Shown: positions 18,487 through 27,098, counted from the stretch's first letter. The stretch is 57,196 nucleotides of DNA from DATGZX01 sp035296965 (GCA_035296965.1 DATGZX010000022.1:1-57196); one strand, 5' to 3'. A program made the numbers and translations. Notes: a model not told the origin generated them from the sequence alone.

Positions 18487-19045
18487 ACAATCATATGGGT
18501 TGGAGCAATTTCAGCAGACTGCGTCTGCCGGGCGAAGCTTTACAGGACGGTTGCGACGTGTCTCAGGCACGCCTGATTCTAGGCCCCGCTTTCGTATGAA
18601 CTGGGATCGTATTAGAGATTCAGAGTCTATCGTCCCACGGCGACGGATCCTGGTACCCCGCTACACCCCCCCAGACAATCCTTTCCGGTGCTTGTTTAGG
18701 ACGCAAACCGTGCAGCGTGCTGATGAGGCATGGGAATATGTGGTTGCTCACCACCAGGGAGAAGCTGATACTTGGGAAGATTTTGACGGCCCTGATGCTC
18801 TGTCCTCTGAGGATACGAGACGATCAACTCCAATAAGATTGCCTCCTGGAGACAGTTTTCTCACCGCTTGTGACGAACTCGTCGCATTTGCCCGCAGTAT
18901 TCTCACGGACCATCGGCCGGGGGCTTCGGCAGAAATGCTGGAACTGGCTGAGCGGGCTGCGGCGGCGAGCGAGGCTCGGAAGGACGAAGATATTGCCTCG
19001 TGGGCAGAGCGAGTTGCCAGAGACGTAGCGAACGCCGATGACTAA
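18479..19045 (+). CDS. Unknown 188-residue protein, middle gene of the module
   Basis: I do not recognise a family. The N-terminal third is basic and probably disordered (Arg/Ser-rich to about residue 60). The middle has RTQTVQRADEAWEYVVAHHQ and an acidic stretch. The C-terminal third is helical and charged (LELAERAAAASEARKDEDIA) and could be a coiled coil. There is no signal peptide. It overlaps the preceding gene by 8 bp and ends 8 bp before the Fic gene, so it is part of one transcript. In two-component Fic systems a small neighbour often restrains the Fic protein. Whether this one does is not known. Confidence 0.6.
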   Translation: MPRQSYGLEQFQQTASAGRSFTGRLRRVSGTPDSRPRFRMNWDRIRDSESIVPRRRILVPRYTPPDNPFRCLFRTQTVQRADEAWEYVVAHHQGEADTWEDFDGPDALSSEDTRRSTPIRLPPGDSFLTACDELVAFARSILTDHRPGASAEMLELAERAAAASEARKDEDIASWAERVARDVANADD

Positions 19046-19053
19046 TTCGCAAC

Positions 19054-19710
19054 ATGGACCTTCGTCAAATTCATCCGCCGGATTGCCCTGTATTCGAGTA
19101 TAAGCACCATCCAGCATATCCAGACTTGCTTCGGAATCGAACCGCGCGCTTGCTTCAAGAGTTACGGGCCGGACTAATCGATACGATGGAAACAGCGAGG
19201 GACACTCGAAAGGTCCACCTCCGCCTTTTTGCCAACATGACTCCAGATGGCCACGACTACTTTGCTGGACACTACAGGGGTGAAGATTACAGATGCTTGC
19301 GGAACCATCCGATTTACGTTGGCCCTGACACGGGTTGGGAGCCCAACACAGTGCCGATAAGGATGAACGCGTTTTCCAAGTCCGTGTCCGAGGCAATTGC
19401 TGCTCTTGATGCCGCGGTCACGATACCCGCCGCTCAAATCTCACGAGGTGAGAAGCTCCTCCATTCAGTCCGAGTAGCCTGCATGATATTCGCCCATCTT
19501 TGCCAGATTCACCCTTATGCGAACGGGAACGGGCACGCGGCGCGATTTTGCGTCTGGGCCATTCTAGTGAGATATGGCTATTGGCTCGCTGGTTGGCCAA
19601 TCGACCCGAGTCCGCCTGACCCCCCGTACACGCACTTGGTTCGGGCGTATCTTTCTGGTGATCGCGACCCCCTTGAGAGACAGGTTTTGCAGTGTGTCGT
19701 CGGACAATAA
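19054..19710 (+). CDS. Fic-domain protein with altered motif
   Basis: A 218-residue protein whose C-terminal half carries the Fic core: a helix RVACMIFAHLCQI, then HPYANGNGHAAR (153-164). The canonical motif is HPFx(D/E)GNGRxxR. Here the catalytic His, Gly-Asn-Gly and last Arg are present, but the Mg-binding acidic residue is Asn157 and the first Arg is His161. Fic enzymes usually transfer AMP, or other nucleotide or phosphate groups, to protein hydroxyls. The changed residues could mean another substrate. No clear inhibitory (S/T)xxxE(G/N) helix is seen in this chain. It begins 8 bp after the preceding gene and closes the module. Confidence 0.8.
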   Translation: MDLRQIHPPDCPVFEYKHHPAYPDLLRNRTARLLQELRAGLIDTMETARDTRKVHLRLFANMTPDGHDYFAGHYRGEDYRCLRNHPIYVGPDTGWEPNTVPIRMNAFSKSVSEAIAALDAAVTIPAAQISRGEKLLHSVRVACMIFAHLCQIHPYANGNGHAARFCVWAILVRYGYWLAGWPIDPSPPDPPYTHLVRAYLSGDRDPLERQVLQCVVGQ

Positions 19711-19882
19711 AGTCGACTAGCCCTCGTGAAAAGGATGTGTTTCTGTCCTCGTTTTACACAGGATCTACTGTCACTGAACCATTAAGTTAATGCCACATCT
19801 ACGATGTCTTGTTTCCTTTTTCAAAATTGCTGCAAGGTGAAACTCCTTGTCCTCGCCTGCTTGCACCAGGTATCATGCAGAC

Positions 19883-20266
19883 ATGGCCGGAAACGCGACT
19901 ACTCCTGAAACAGCTGCCACCGAGACAACGGTCCCCGTGATCGCGGAGTACATCGCGGTCAAATCGGGGTTTTGCGGCGGGAAGCCTCACATCAGCGGCC
20001 ACCGCATCAAAGTCCAGCACATCGCGGTCTGGCACGAACGAATGGGGATGACGGCCGAGGAAATCGTCGCTACGTATCCCAGCCTTTCACTCCCGGCGGT
20101 GGTCGCGGCGCTCTTCTACTACCACAGCCGCCGCCCCGAGATCGATGCCGACATCGAGGCGGACGAACGGTTTGTGGCCGAGATGAAGGCGAAGGCCGCT
20201 CCGTCAAAGCTCCAAGAAAAACTGGCTGCCCTGCATGGCAAGGACGATCCGCTTCCACCTGGATGA
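19883..20266 (+). CDS. DUF433 antitoxin-like protein
   Basis: A 127-residue protein from ATG 19883 with a polar N-terminal tail. The DUF433 domain covers about 25-85: SGFCGGKPHISGHRIKVQHI and GMTAEEIVATYPSLSLPAVV form the winged-helix core. DUF433 proteins are antitoxins of DUF5615 PIN-like toxins and probably repress their own operon. The next gene overlaps it by 32 bp, which is typical of such pairs. Upstream ATG 19847 is possible but less likely. The C-terminal EADERFVAEMKAKAAPSK segment is the expected toxin-binding helix. Confidence 0.8.
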   Translation: MAGNATTPETAATETTVPVIAEYIAVKSGFCGGKPHISGHRIKVQHIAVWHERMGMTAEEIVATYPSLSLPAVVAALFYYHSRRPEIDADIEADERFVAEMKAKAAPSKLQEKLAALHGKDDPLPPG

Positions 20267-20570
20267 AAAGTGCGACCCGCGGATAGCCGTGGGGCTGGCG
20301 CTGCACGGTGTAGCCGTAACAATGACGGCCGAGGCCGGGTTGCTCCAGGCTTCCGACGAAACCCAGCTTGCTTATGCGGTCGCCCAGCACCGGATGGTCG
20401 TGACCCAAGACACAGACTTCCTGCGCTTAGCCGCGGCCGGCCGGGAGACACCAGGCATCGCTTTCTACCCCGATCAGGAACGCTCCATCGGGTAGGTCAT
20501 CCGTGCTCTCCTCCTTATCTGGGAAGCGTACGACCCCGAAGAGATGGGCAATCGCGTCGAGTTTCTCTGA
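20235..20570 (+). pseudogene. DUF5615 PIN-like toxin interrupted by an amber codon
   Basis: The frame from ATG 20235 encodes MARTIRFHLDEKCDPRIAVG (acidic PIN-like residues) and VVTQDTDFLRLAAAG (the second acidic cluster), typical of DUF5615. A TAG at 20493-20495 stops it after 86 residues, right after QERSIG. The same frame then runs on for 24 codons as VIRALLLIWEAYDPEEMGNR followed by VEFL and TGA (20568-20570), the usual end of this family. One base change (GAG to TAG) explains the break. The shortened toxin keeps both acidic motifs, so a residual function is possible. Confidence 0.78.
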
Positions 20571-21325
20571 GTTCCGCGGGACGTGTGGACAATGTGAAAT
20601 CCGCCGTGGGCGTGACGAGCCCAGCAGCACGGGGACCAGGGTGACGGCTAGGCCTCGCCAGGCTTCGCTGTGATCCGGGCCAGTTCCGCCATGAGCTGCG
20701 ACGAACGGAGACGGAAACTGTCCGCGTCCCCTTTTTTCTAGAGGGCACTTCCATCGTCAGCGTTTATCCTGCCGATGGGTCGAGGGTGGGGGAAGAAATC
20801 TCCTCGGCTGCGGTTCCTCATGCGCCTTGCTGGATCTACAATTGGGGCGTCGGGACCTCGGGAGTCAGGACCTGCGCGATTGCCTGGTGAGCCGTGGCCT
20901 CCGTCGGCCAAGCGTGAGTTTCGGGTGACAGCAGGTAGGTCCCGCGAGCCGAGCGGGACCTGAGCAGCCAAGGTCCCGCTCGGCTCGAGGGATCTACCTG
21001 TTGAACCATGGCGGGTTCGAGGCGGGAGCAAGGGTAATGAGATGCAACGGTTGGCAGGATTCCTCCCTACGCTTCGGGCTAATATGCTGGGAAACGTGGT
21101 GGAACGGCGTACTTTCGGCGCACTTTCGGCGCACTAGACAAAAGGAGGCGGGAGTCCGAGATGTCCGCGGTCGTCACACGGCCTGTCGCTGTCATGGCAC
21201 TCTCTTAGAATAGACACGGCAAGTTCGGCGCTCGCGCGGCCCAGAGCGAAGAAGCGCATAAGGCAAAAATCGCGGCGCAAAGAATTCCTGCTTGGTTAAA
21301 ATTACGCACGAAAGGTCGAAAACTC
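20571..21325. other. Intergenic stretch with repeats, no convincing gene
   Basis: About 755 bp. It holds a large palindrome (separate entry) and a short tandem copy of TTTCGGCGCACT at 21114-21134. On the minus strand a frame ending near 20649 reads MAELARITAKPGEA, which may be a gene remnant. The promoter of the G6PDH gene must lie near its end, but I cannot place it. Confidence 0.4.
20928..21001. repeat. Palindromic repeat, family 3
   Basis: CAGGTAGGTCCCGCGAGCCG...CGGGACCT in the left half is answered by AGGTCCCGCTCGGCTCG...GATCTACCTG in the right half. There are nested smaller palindromes (CGAGCCGAGCGGGACC). It is shaped like the REP-type elements common in Gemmata-like genomes. It lies free in the intergenic region before the G6PDH gene. 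Confidence 0.7.
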
Positions 21326-22891
21326 ATGGACGTTGCAGCAATAACATCCGGCCCGCGTTCTTTCGTCCCCTCAGTGCAACAGCCGGAACCTTTCACGCTA
21401 GTCATCTTTGGCGCCACTGGCGATTTGACCGGAAGAAAGCTCCTGCCGGCGCTTTACAGCCTGGCCAAGAATCAATACCTGCCGCCCCATTTCGCCGTCG
21501 TGGGAGTTGGCAGGCGCCCCAAAAACGACGAGCAGTTTCGTGAGGAAACCCAGAAGGATCTCTCGACATTTGGCCAACAAAAGGTGACGGCCGACTTTCC
21601 GGACATCTTCGGCAAGCACCTGTATTACCATCCCGCCGATTTTACCACTGCAGCGGGACATCAAAGCCTGGCCGAGCACCTGAAGGTTTTGGAGAAAGAA
21701 CTCGATCTCCCGGGCAATCGCCTCTTTTATTTGGCAACCGACCCCGAATACTTCGCGCTGATCATCGAACAGCTCTCGGTTCACAAGTTGGCCGACCCCC
21801 AGGTCGACCGGCCCTGGTCCCGCGTCGTCATCGAGAAACCCTTTGGGCATGATTTGGCGAGCGCTATAGAACTGGACAAGACCCTTGAACGTTTTCTCCG
21901 CCCCGACCAGATCTATCGCATTGACCACTACCTGGGAAAGGAAACCGTTCAGAACATTCTGGCCTTCCGGTTCGGCAACTCCATTTTCGAGCCGCTCTTC
22001 AACCGGGAACATGTCGAGCACGTGCAAATCACCGTGGCAGAAACAGTCGGCATGGAAGGGCGGCGTGGGGCCTTCTACGATCATGAAGGCGCGATGCGGG
22101 ACGTGGTCCAGAACCACATGCTCCAGCTCGTAGCGATGGTGGCGATGGAGCCGCCCGCCACGCTCAAGGCGCGCGACTTGCGCCGCTCCAAGCTCCAGAT
22201 CTTGCGAAGCTTGGTTCCGCTGTCGAGCAATGATGTGCCCCGGCGCGTGGTGCGCGGTCAGTATGGCCAGGGAACCGTGGAGGGCAAACCGGTTCCTGCC
22301 TACCGCGCGGAGCAAGCCGTCGCAGCCAATTCCAACACGGAAGCCTATGTGGCCCTCCGTCTGGAAATCGACACCTGGCGCTGGGCGGGGGTGCCGTTCC
22401 TGCTACGCACGGGAAAGCGGCTGCCGCGGCGCGTGACGGAGATCGCCGTGCAGTTCAAGCTGCCGCCCTTGCGTCTTTTCCGAACGGTGGAGTGCGAGGG
22501 AGACTTCTGCGATTTGACCGAAACGCAGCCAAACGTGCTCGTATTCCGAATTCAGCCGAACGAAGGCATCAGCCTGTCGTTCTCCACGAAAAGGCCGGGC
22601 ATGAATCTCGATTTGCTCCCGGTGCGCATGGACTTCGATTACCGGAATTCATTCCATGTGGAATTGCCCGAGGCTTACGAACGGCTCCTCCTGGATGCCC
22701 TGCGCGGGGACGCGACCTTGTTCATGCGTTCCGATGAGTTGGAAGCAGCCTGGGAGTTCGTCACACCTATTTTGCAATTCTGGCAGCAGCACCCTCCTGA
22801 GGACTTCCCCAACTACGCTGCCGGCACCTGGGGTCCGGCTGGCGCGGGCCGTCTTACCGAGGGCTGCACGGGCGGTTGGCGCTACCCATGA
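21326..22891 (+). CDS. zwf: Glucose-6-phosphate 1-dehydrogenase
   Basis: A 521-residue protein catalysing NAD(P)+-dependent oxidation of glucose 6-phosphate to 6-phosphogluconolactone, the first step of the oxidative pentose phosphate pathway, in the cytoplasm. It has the Rossmann motif FGATGDLTGRKLLPALYSL (28-46), the active-site signature YRIDHYLGKETVQNILAFRF (about 197-216, with the catalytic His and substrate-binding Lys), and the EKPFGHDLASA and LRTGKRLPRR regions. Its length matches the family. No 6-phosphogluconolactonase or gnd gene is adjacent. The upstream gap is repeat-rich, so it is probably transcribed alone. Confidence 0.96.
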   Translation: MDVAAITSGPRSFVPSVQQPEPFTLVIFGATGDLTGRKLLPALYSLAKNQYLPPHFAVVGVGRRPKNDEQFREETQKDLSTFGQQKVTADFPDIFGKHLYYHPADFTTAAGHQSLAEHLKVLEKELDLPGNRLFYLATDPEYFALIIEQLSVHKLADPQVDRPWSRVVIEKPFGHDLASAIELDKTLERFLRPDQIYRIDHYLGKETVQNILAFRFGNSIFEPLFNREHVEHVQITVAETVGMEGRRGAFYDHEGAMRDVVQNHMLQLVAMVAMEPPATLKARDLRRSKLQILRSLVPLSSNDVPRRVVRGQYGQGTVEGKPVPAYRAEQAVAANSNTEAYVALRLEIDTWRWAGVPFLLRTGKRLPRRVTEIAVQFKLPPLRLFRTVECEGDFCDLTETQPNVLVFRIQPNEGISLSFSTKRPGMNLDLLPVRMDFDYRNSFHVELPEAYERLLLDALRGDATLFMRSDELEAAWEFVTPILQFWQQHPPEDFPNYAAGTWGPAGAGRLTEGCTGGWRYP

Positions 22892-22944
22892 GCAATGTGG
22901 AGTGAGCTTTGCCTTTTCTTGATTCGGACCCTTCTCGTGCATGC

Positions 22945-25605
22945 CTAGGCGGCTTTGCTCGAGCGTTGGCCCAGTCCGCCGTCGACTGCGGAGGTGCCCA
23001 TATTGTCGATGGGCGCGGATGCGATCACCGCGTTGGGGATGCTAAGCACCGAGCCGTCGGCCGTCCGCAGGCGGGTTGCGCGGAAGCCGACCTGCTCCAC
23101 GATGCCCTCGTTGCCGCCAACTTTGATGCGGTCGCCGATTTTGAATGCGCGCTCGCCGATCAGCAGCAGCGTGCCGAAGAAGCTCTTGAGAGCATCTTGC
23201 GCTGCCAAGGATGCGGCCAGTCCGGCCACGCCCAAACCGGTAACGAAGCGTGTTACCATATCGATTTGGCCAACCTGATAAATCATGTAAGTGGCAATCA
23301 CAAGGAGGAGTACGGTTTTGCTGATGCGCATCGACACCGGCACGATCATGTCGCTCAGGCTGCGGTGCGGCTTGAGGAGTTCGCTATTCAAATAGATAGC
23401 CATCGAAAGATCGATCAGACGCAGGCCCAACCAGGCGACCAGTGCCGCCAGCAGAAACTTGTGAGCTGCGAAGACCGTGCCGGCAACCTCCACGGGGAGA
23501 TCCAGCCATCCAAGGAATTGGAAGAAAAGCCACGCCGTCGCCAACCAGGTGAGCGGCCTAAGCGAGGAGGTGACGAAACTGGTAGACAAGGCCGAACCGC
23601 TGCGATGCAGCAGCCAGGCGACAATTCGCGAGAAGACGCCCGCCATCAAGGCGCGCGCGCCGGCCCAGCTCGCCATGACTGCGACGGCCAATCCCAGCCA
23701 TTGATACAGCTCCAGCATGCCGGCACGAGCCTGCATCCAGCCCGGCAAGCTGAGCCGTAACCAGATTCCCGGCGTCTCCCAAAATGTCGGCCCAGCCAAA
23801 GCGCCGGGTACATCTTTCTGGGACTCGTCCAACGGCCGGCCGAGTCTAGCGCGGAACATGGCCTCCACGCGTTCAACCGTGTCCGCTGTGAAGAGCCAGG
23901 GCCCTTTGGCTGAATCCTTGGTCTGGTGCTGCTCGAGAGCAATGCGCCCTAGATCGCCCCGGTAAAGAACGTAGCGGGGCCCCACGAGAGCATCGGGTAT
24001 TTCTTGTACATAAATGCGGCCGATGCGGTCGAGCACGTATTTCAGCTTGAAAGCGAGCACAGGCCCCAGCTCCGGACGAGCGCTGGCGTGAATCTCGCTT
24101 AAATCAAGGCATTGGGCGGCCATTGTGAACTCGTGGCGACCGGCCGATGTCTCGAACGTGATGATCGTGTCGCGGGCGCTATCCAGGTGCGACCCATGTC
24201 CTTCATCCGAGGTTGCCTTGCCCGCCAGCTTGTCGAACATTTCCGGGATCTTGGCGACGGTCGCTTGGCTGAAGCGCCAGCAGCCGTCGCGTTGGCGGAG
24301 GATCTCGACGCGCACACCCTGACCTTCGCCGAGCACTTGTCGCCCGGTATTCCAGTTATCGGGCACGGCAGTGAGATCGAGGGGTACCTTGCGAAGCACC
24401 GCTTCCAGCTTGACAGCCAACTTGGCCCCCAGCGCTTCGCGATCGGCTGCCCCCCCTACATTCTCCAGGTCGAGGAATTCCAGGGCGTCGGCCAGGCGCG
24501 AATCGTCCTTGTCAGCCGCGTCCATGGTACGGAAGAAGCCCTGGAGAACGGCACGGGGCGAGCCGAGGTGCTGGGGCACGTCTTCCGGGGGTTTCCTAAC
24601 ACCCCCAGTGTTTGTCGCTACATCCAACGCCGGAACAATCATGCCCAGGCGCACATACTGCGGGGCAGGGGACGCCGACTGTGCTGCGGCATACATCTTC
24701 GGGATGTTGCGCACCGTCTGCTTCGTGAACAACCAGGAGTCCTTGCCGTTAGGCAGCCGCACGCGTTCGAGGGCAATGCGGCCACTGCGGTCGGCATGCC
24801 AAGTGTATGGTGGGCCATCGGGCGCGTCCGGAACTTCCTGACGGAAGACAAAGCCTCGGCGCTGCATCACATAGGCGAGCTGCTGGGCAAGAACCGGTCC
24901 TTGCTGCCGGCGCTGCTCATTGCTATACGTGGTGAGGTCCAATGCGCGGGCGGCCGCGAAGAAATCCCCGTTGGCGGCTCCGGAGATGAACTGTCGCATG
25001 GCAGCACGCGGATCGGTGAAACCCTCTCGGAGCCCACTGACATCGCCGGACCGTTTCTTGCGTCGTTCCTGCGCCGCGATGCGCATCGTCGGCAATTCAC
25101 CAAGTGTTGCGCTATTGATGCGCCAGCCCCCGTCCTTGCCGCGATCCATCGCAATCGTGAATCCGTCGGCGTCGTAAATCGTTACCGAACTGCCAACACC
25201 CTGGTCAGGCACACCGCTCAGCGGCAAGCTCAGCGTCTGCAGAATTTGTTCCAGGTCGAGGGCAATCATGGCTGAATCGTCGAGTCCGGGCCGCGGCTGC
25301 AGCGCGTCCAGCTCAAGACAGGCAATGGCATCTTCCATCATTTCCGGGAATAAGTCGTAAAGCATGGCCGCATAGTAAAAGGTCTTGAGTGTTTCCCGGG
25401 GCGAGCGCAGCTTGTCCACGAGCGGCCGGTCGGCGTTGTATGGCGACGTCAAGCGTTCTGCCAAGGGCTTGGCCTTGCTCGCTGGCGGCTTGATAGTAGG
25501 CGCGGTCTGACCGTGAGCCGGGCCGACCCAAAACGCCAGGCAGAATAAAGCTGTGGTCAATCTAAGGCATTGGAAAAATGATAAGGCGGGATTATGTTTG
25601 TTCAT
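22945..25605 (-). CDS. Large MscS-family mechanosensitive channel with four repeated N-terminal modules
   Basis: An 886-residue protein. It has a signal peptide (cleavage after AHGQ, about residue 33). A periplasmic region of about 550 residues is built from four similar modules of 105-115 residues (about 68-175, 198-305, 349-458, 476-584). Each starts with an R-x-T/A-hydrophobic helix and ends in WxFxxxTVxxIPxMF. Several membrane segments follow (about 610-790), then a C-terminal MscS core with GLAASLAAQDALKSFFGTLL and IGDRIKVGGNEGIVEQVGF. The protein would open on membrane tension or act as an ion channel regulated through its periplasmic part. ATG 25605 is preferred because it opens the signal peptide. 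It converges on the G6PDH gene. Confidence 0.88.
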   Translation of the reverse strand: MNKHNPALSFFQCLRLTTALFCLAFWVGPAHGQTAPTIKPPASKAKPLAERLTSPYNADRPLVDKLRSPRETLKTFYYAAMLYDLFPEMMEDAIACLELDALQPRPGLDDSAMIALDLEQILQTLSLPLSGVPDQGVGSSVTIYDADGFTIAMDRGKDGGWRINSATLGELPTMRIAAQERRKKRSGDVSGLREGFTDPRAAMRQFISGAANGDFFAAARALDLTTYSNEQRRQQGPVLAQQLAYVMQRRGFVFRQEVPDAPDGPPYTWHADRSGRIALERVRLPNGKDSWLFTKQTVRNIPKMYAAAQSASPAPQYVRLGMIVPALDVATNTGGVRKPPEDVPQHLGSPRAVLQGFFRTMDAADKDDSRLADALEFLDLENVGGAADREALGAKLAVKLEAVLRKVPLDLTAVPDNWNTGRQVLGEGQGVRVEILRQRDGCWRFSQATVAKIPEMFDKLAGKATSDEGHGSHLDSARDTIITFETSAGRHEFTMAAQCLDLSEIHASARPELGPVLAFKLKYVLDRIGRIYVQEIPDALVGPRYVLYRGDLGRIALEQHQTKDSAKGPWLFTADTVERVEAMFRARLGRPLDESQKDVPGALAGPTFWETPGIWLRLSLPGWMQARAGMLELYQWLGLAVAVMASWAGARALMAGVFSRIVAWLLHRSGSALSTSFVTSSLRPLTWLATAWLFFQFLGWLDLPVEVAGTVFAAHKFLLAALVAWLGLRLIDLSMAIYLNSELLKPHRSLSDMIVPVSMRISKTVLLLVIATYMIYQVGQIDMVTRFVTGLGVAGLAASLAAQDALKSFFGTLLLIGERAFKIGDRIKVGGNEGIVEQVGFRATRLRTADGSVLSIPNAVIASAPIDNMGTSAVDGGLGQRSSKAA

Positions 25606-25917
25606 GTGGGTCGCGTGCAAGCAGGGAAGAAGTTGGCTACACTTTGTCCGGCAGGCCAGCGGGAATTCGGGTGGCCCGAACGAGAGGTTTAGCGAATCAG
25701 CACCATTATCGCAAGGCGAGGTCCTGGGAACATCGGACCGGTAAACTGGAGAAGGCAGGAACACGGATCTTAGGCGAGAAGTACCCAGCGTCATAATTCG
25801 GACCCGGATCGCTCCTTAACGACAGCGTTCTCAGCTAGCCCCCAGCGCGGTTCCTGTGATTACATGAGGGTTTCTGGTGGGGGCGGTGCTGGATTCGCAA
25901 GCGAAGGACCTTCGACC

Positions 25918-26196
25918 ATGATCGCACAATTCGTTCTCAACCCTGGCGGCCTTTGTGCCTGGCTAACCGTTGGGCTCCTGGCCGGCTGGCTCACGGGGCT
26001 GCTCATGCGCGGGCGAGGTTACGGAATCATCCGTGACGTTGTCCTGGGGCTGATCGGATCGTTGATCGGGGGTCTGGTATTCTCCTTCTTCTTTGAGGGT
26101 GCGACCGGCTTCTGGGGTAGCGTCGGCGTGGCTGCGGTCGGCGCGATTATGCTGGTAATCATTGTCCGCGCCTTTACTCGCCCTCCTCCGTTGTGA
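25918..26196 (+). CDS. GlsB/YeaQ/YmgE-family small membrane protein
   Basis: A 92-residue protein with three hydrophobic segments. The sequence GLLAGWLTGLLMRGRGYGII followed by DVVLGLIGSLIGG is typical of the GlsB/YeaQ/YmgE (transglycosylase-associated) family. These are small stress-linked inner-membrane proteins whose exact function is unsettled. ATG 25918, with GAAGGACC twelve bases upstream, fits the family's N terminus better than the earlier start at 25864. The tRNA array begins 31 bp downstream on the opposite strand. Confidence 0.85.
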   Translation: MIAQFVLNPGGLCAWLTVGLLAGWLTGLLMRGRGYGIIRDVVLGLIGSLIGGLVFSFFFEGATGFWGSVGVAAVGAIMLVIIVRAFTRPPPL

Positions 26197-26227
26197 ACAA
26201 ACAAATGTCAGAAGCGTGGCAAGAAAC

Positions 26228-26299
26228 TACCCCGGCCAGGAATCGAACCCGGAACGCCTCGTTAGGACCGAGGAATGATTTCCATTTCACCACCAGGGC
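26228..26299 (-). tRNA. tRNA-Arg(CCT)
   Basis: Acceptor GCCCTGG/CCGGGGT, T-loop TTCGATT, anticodon stem CCTCG/CGAGG with loop GTCCTAA. No CCA is encoded. Confidence 0.85.
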
Positions 26300-26305
26300 G
26301 ACAAG

Positions 26306-26392
26306 CGGAAGGCAAGGGAGTCGAACCCTCATCTCCTTGCGGAGAACCGCGTTAGCAGTGCGGCCCGGCCAACCGGTATCCGGCTACCTTCC
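26306..26392 (-). tRNA. tRNA-Ser(GCT)
   Basis: Class II tRNA with a long variable arm (CTCCGCAAGGAG). Acceptor GGAAGGT/GCCTTCC, anticodon loop CTGCTAA. One A-C mismatch closes the anticodon stem. Confidence 0.85.
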
Positions 26393-26454
26393 GGGTAGGG
26401 GCGAGGGAATAGGGGCGAGGGGATTGCGTGGCAGCCTTGAACTTCGACTCGCAG

Positions 26455-26530
26455 TACTCCCGGCAGGACTCGAACCTGCGGTAATGCCTCTTTGTAAGAG
26501 AGGTGCCTTCGCCGCTCAGACCACGGGAGT
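26455..26530 (-). tRNA. tRNA-Val(TAC)
   Basis: Acceptor ACTCCCG/CGGGAGT, anticodon stem CCTCT/AGAGG with loop CTTACAA, T-stem GCAGG/CCTGC. The variable loop (CATTACC, 7 nt) is longer than usual for class I. Confidence 0.82.
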
Positions 26531-26612
26531 ATCGAAATCGCGCTATGGCTTGGTCAGGAGACCATGCCATAGCGCTGGCGCGCACGCGCGCCGACCATGC
26601 CCCAGCGCCAGT

Positions 26613-26683
26613 CGGGCCGGTAGGAGTCGAACCTACCTCTAACCGCGTATCAGGCGGTTGCCTCGCCGCCCGGTCCCCGGCCC
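26613..26683 (-). tRNA. tRNA-Ile(GAT)
   Basis: Acceptor GGGCCGG/CCGGCCC, anticodon stem ACCGC/GCGGT with loop CTGATAC, T-stem GTAGG/CCTAC. No CCA is encoded. Confidence 0.83.
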
Positions 26684-26692
26684 GATTCGGAG

Positions 26693-26765
26693 CGCCCTGT
26701 ACGGGAGTCGAACCCGTCTCGCCTGCTCGACAGGCAGGTCGCCAACACCGGCAGCGTCACAGGGC
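26693..26765 (-). tRNA. tRNA-Asp(GTC)
   Basis: Acceptor GCCCTGT/ACAGGGC with discriminator G. Anticodon stem CCTGC/GCAGG with loop CTGTCGA, T-stem ACGGG/CCCGT. Confidence 0.85.
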
Positions 26766-26773
26766 CAAACCAG

Positions 26774-26843
26774 CAAGAACGGTAGGATTCGAACCCACTG
26801 CGTCAGGGTTGGAGCCTGACTGCTCTCCCAGGAGCACGTTCTT
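26774..26843 (-). tRNA. tRNA-Trp(CCA)
   Basis: Acceptor AAGAACG/CGTTCTT with discriminator G. Anticodon stem TCAGG/CCTGA with loop CTCCAAC, T-stem GTGGG/CCTAC. No CCA is encoded. Confidence 0.85.
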
Positions 26844-26848
26844 GTAAG

Positions 26849-26935
26849 CGGAAGGGACAGGACTCGAACCTGCAAGGGCTTGCGCCTCGCCCGGCTTCCA
26901 ACCGGGTGCCATCATGCCAGTTGGCGCGCCCTTCC
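26849..26935 (-). tRNA. tRNA-Ser(GGA)
   Basis: Class II with a long variable arm. Acceptor GGAAGGG/CCCTTCC, discriminator G, anticodon stem CCCGG/CCGGG with loop TTGGAAG. Confidence 0.87.
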
Positions 26936-26938
26936 AAG

Positions 26939-27010
26939 CTGTCCCGGTAGGATTCGAACCTACACCCTTCCCGTTAACAGCGGGCCGCACCACCGTTGTG
27001 CTACGGGACA
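26939..27010 (-). tRNA. tRNA-Asn(GTT)
   Basis: Acceptor TGTCCCG/CGGGACA with discriminator G. Anticodon loop CTGTTAA on stem CCCG/CGGG, T-stem GTAGG/CCTAC. Confidence 0.87.
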
Positions 27011-27018
27011 ATGAGGAG

Positions 27019-27092
27019 TCAGGATGGTCGGATTCGAACCGACGATCTCCAGCACCCCAAGCTGGCGGATTGCCAGGCTTTCCCACATCCTG
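27019..27092 (-). tRNA. tRNA-Pro(GGG)
   Basis: Acceptor CAGGATG/CATCCTG with discriminator A. Anticodon stem CCAGC/GCTGG with loop TTGGGGT. Confidence 0.86.
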
Positions 27093-27098
27093 AATCAG

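Noticed and set aside
21113..21134. Short tandem TTTCGGCGCACT repeat considered as CRISPR-like or origin repeat
   Set aside because: Only two units of about 12 bp, no spacers and no cas genes. Too little for CRISPR or replication iterons.
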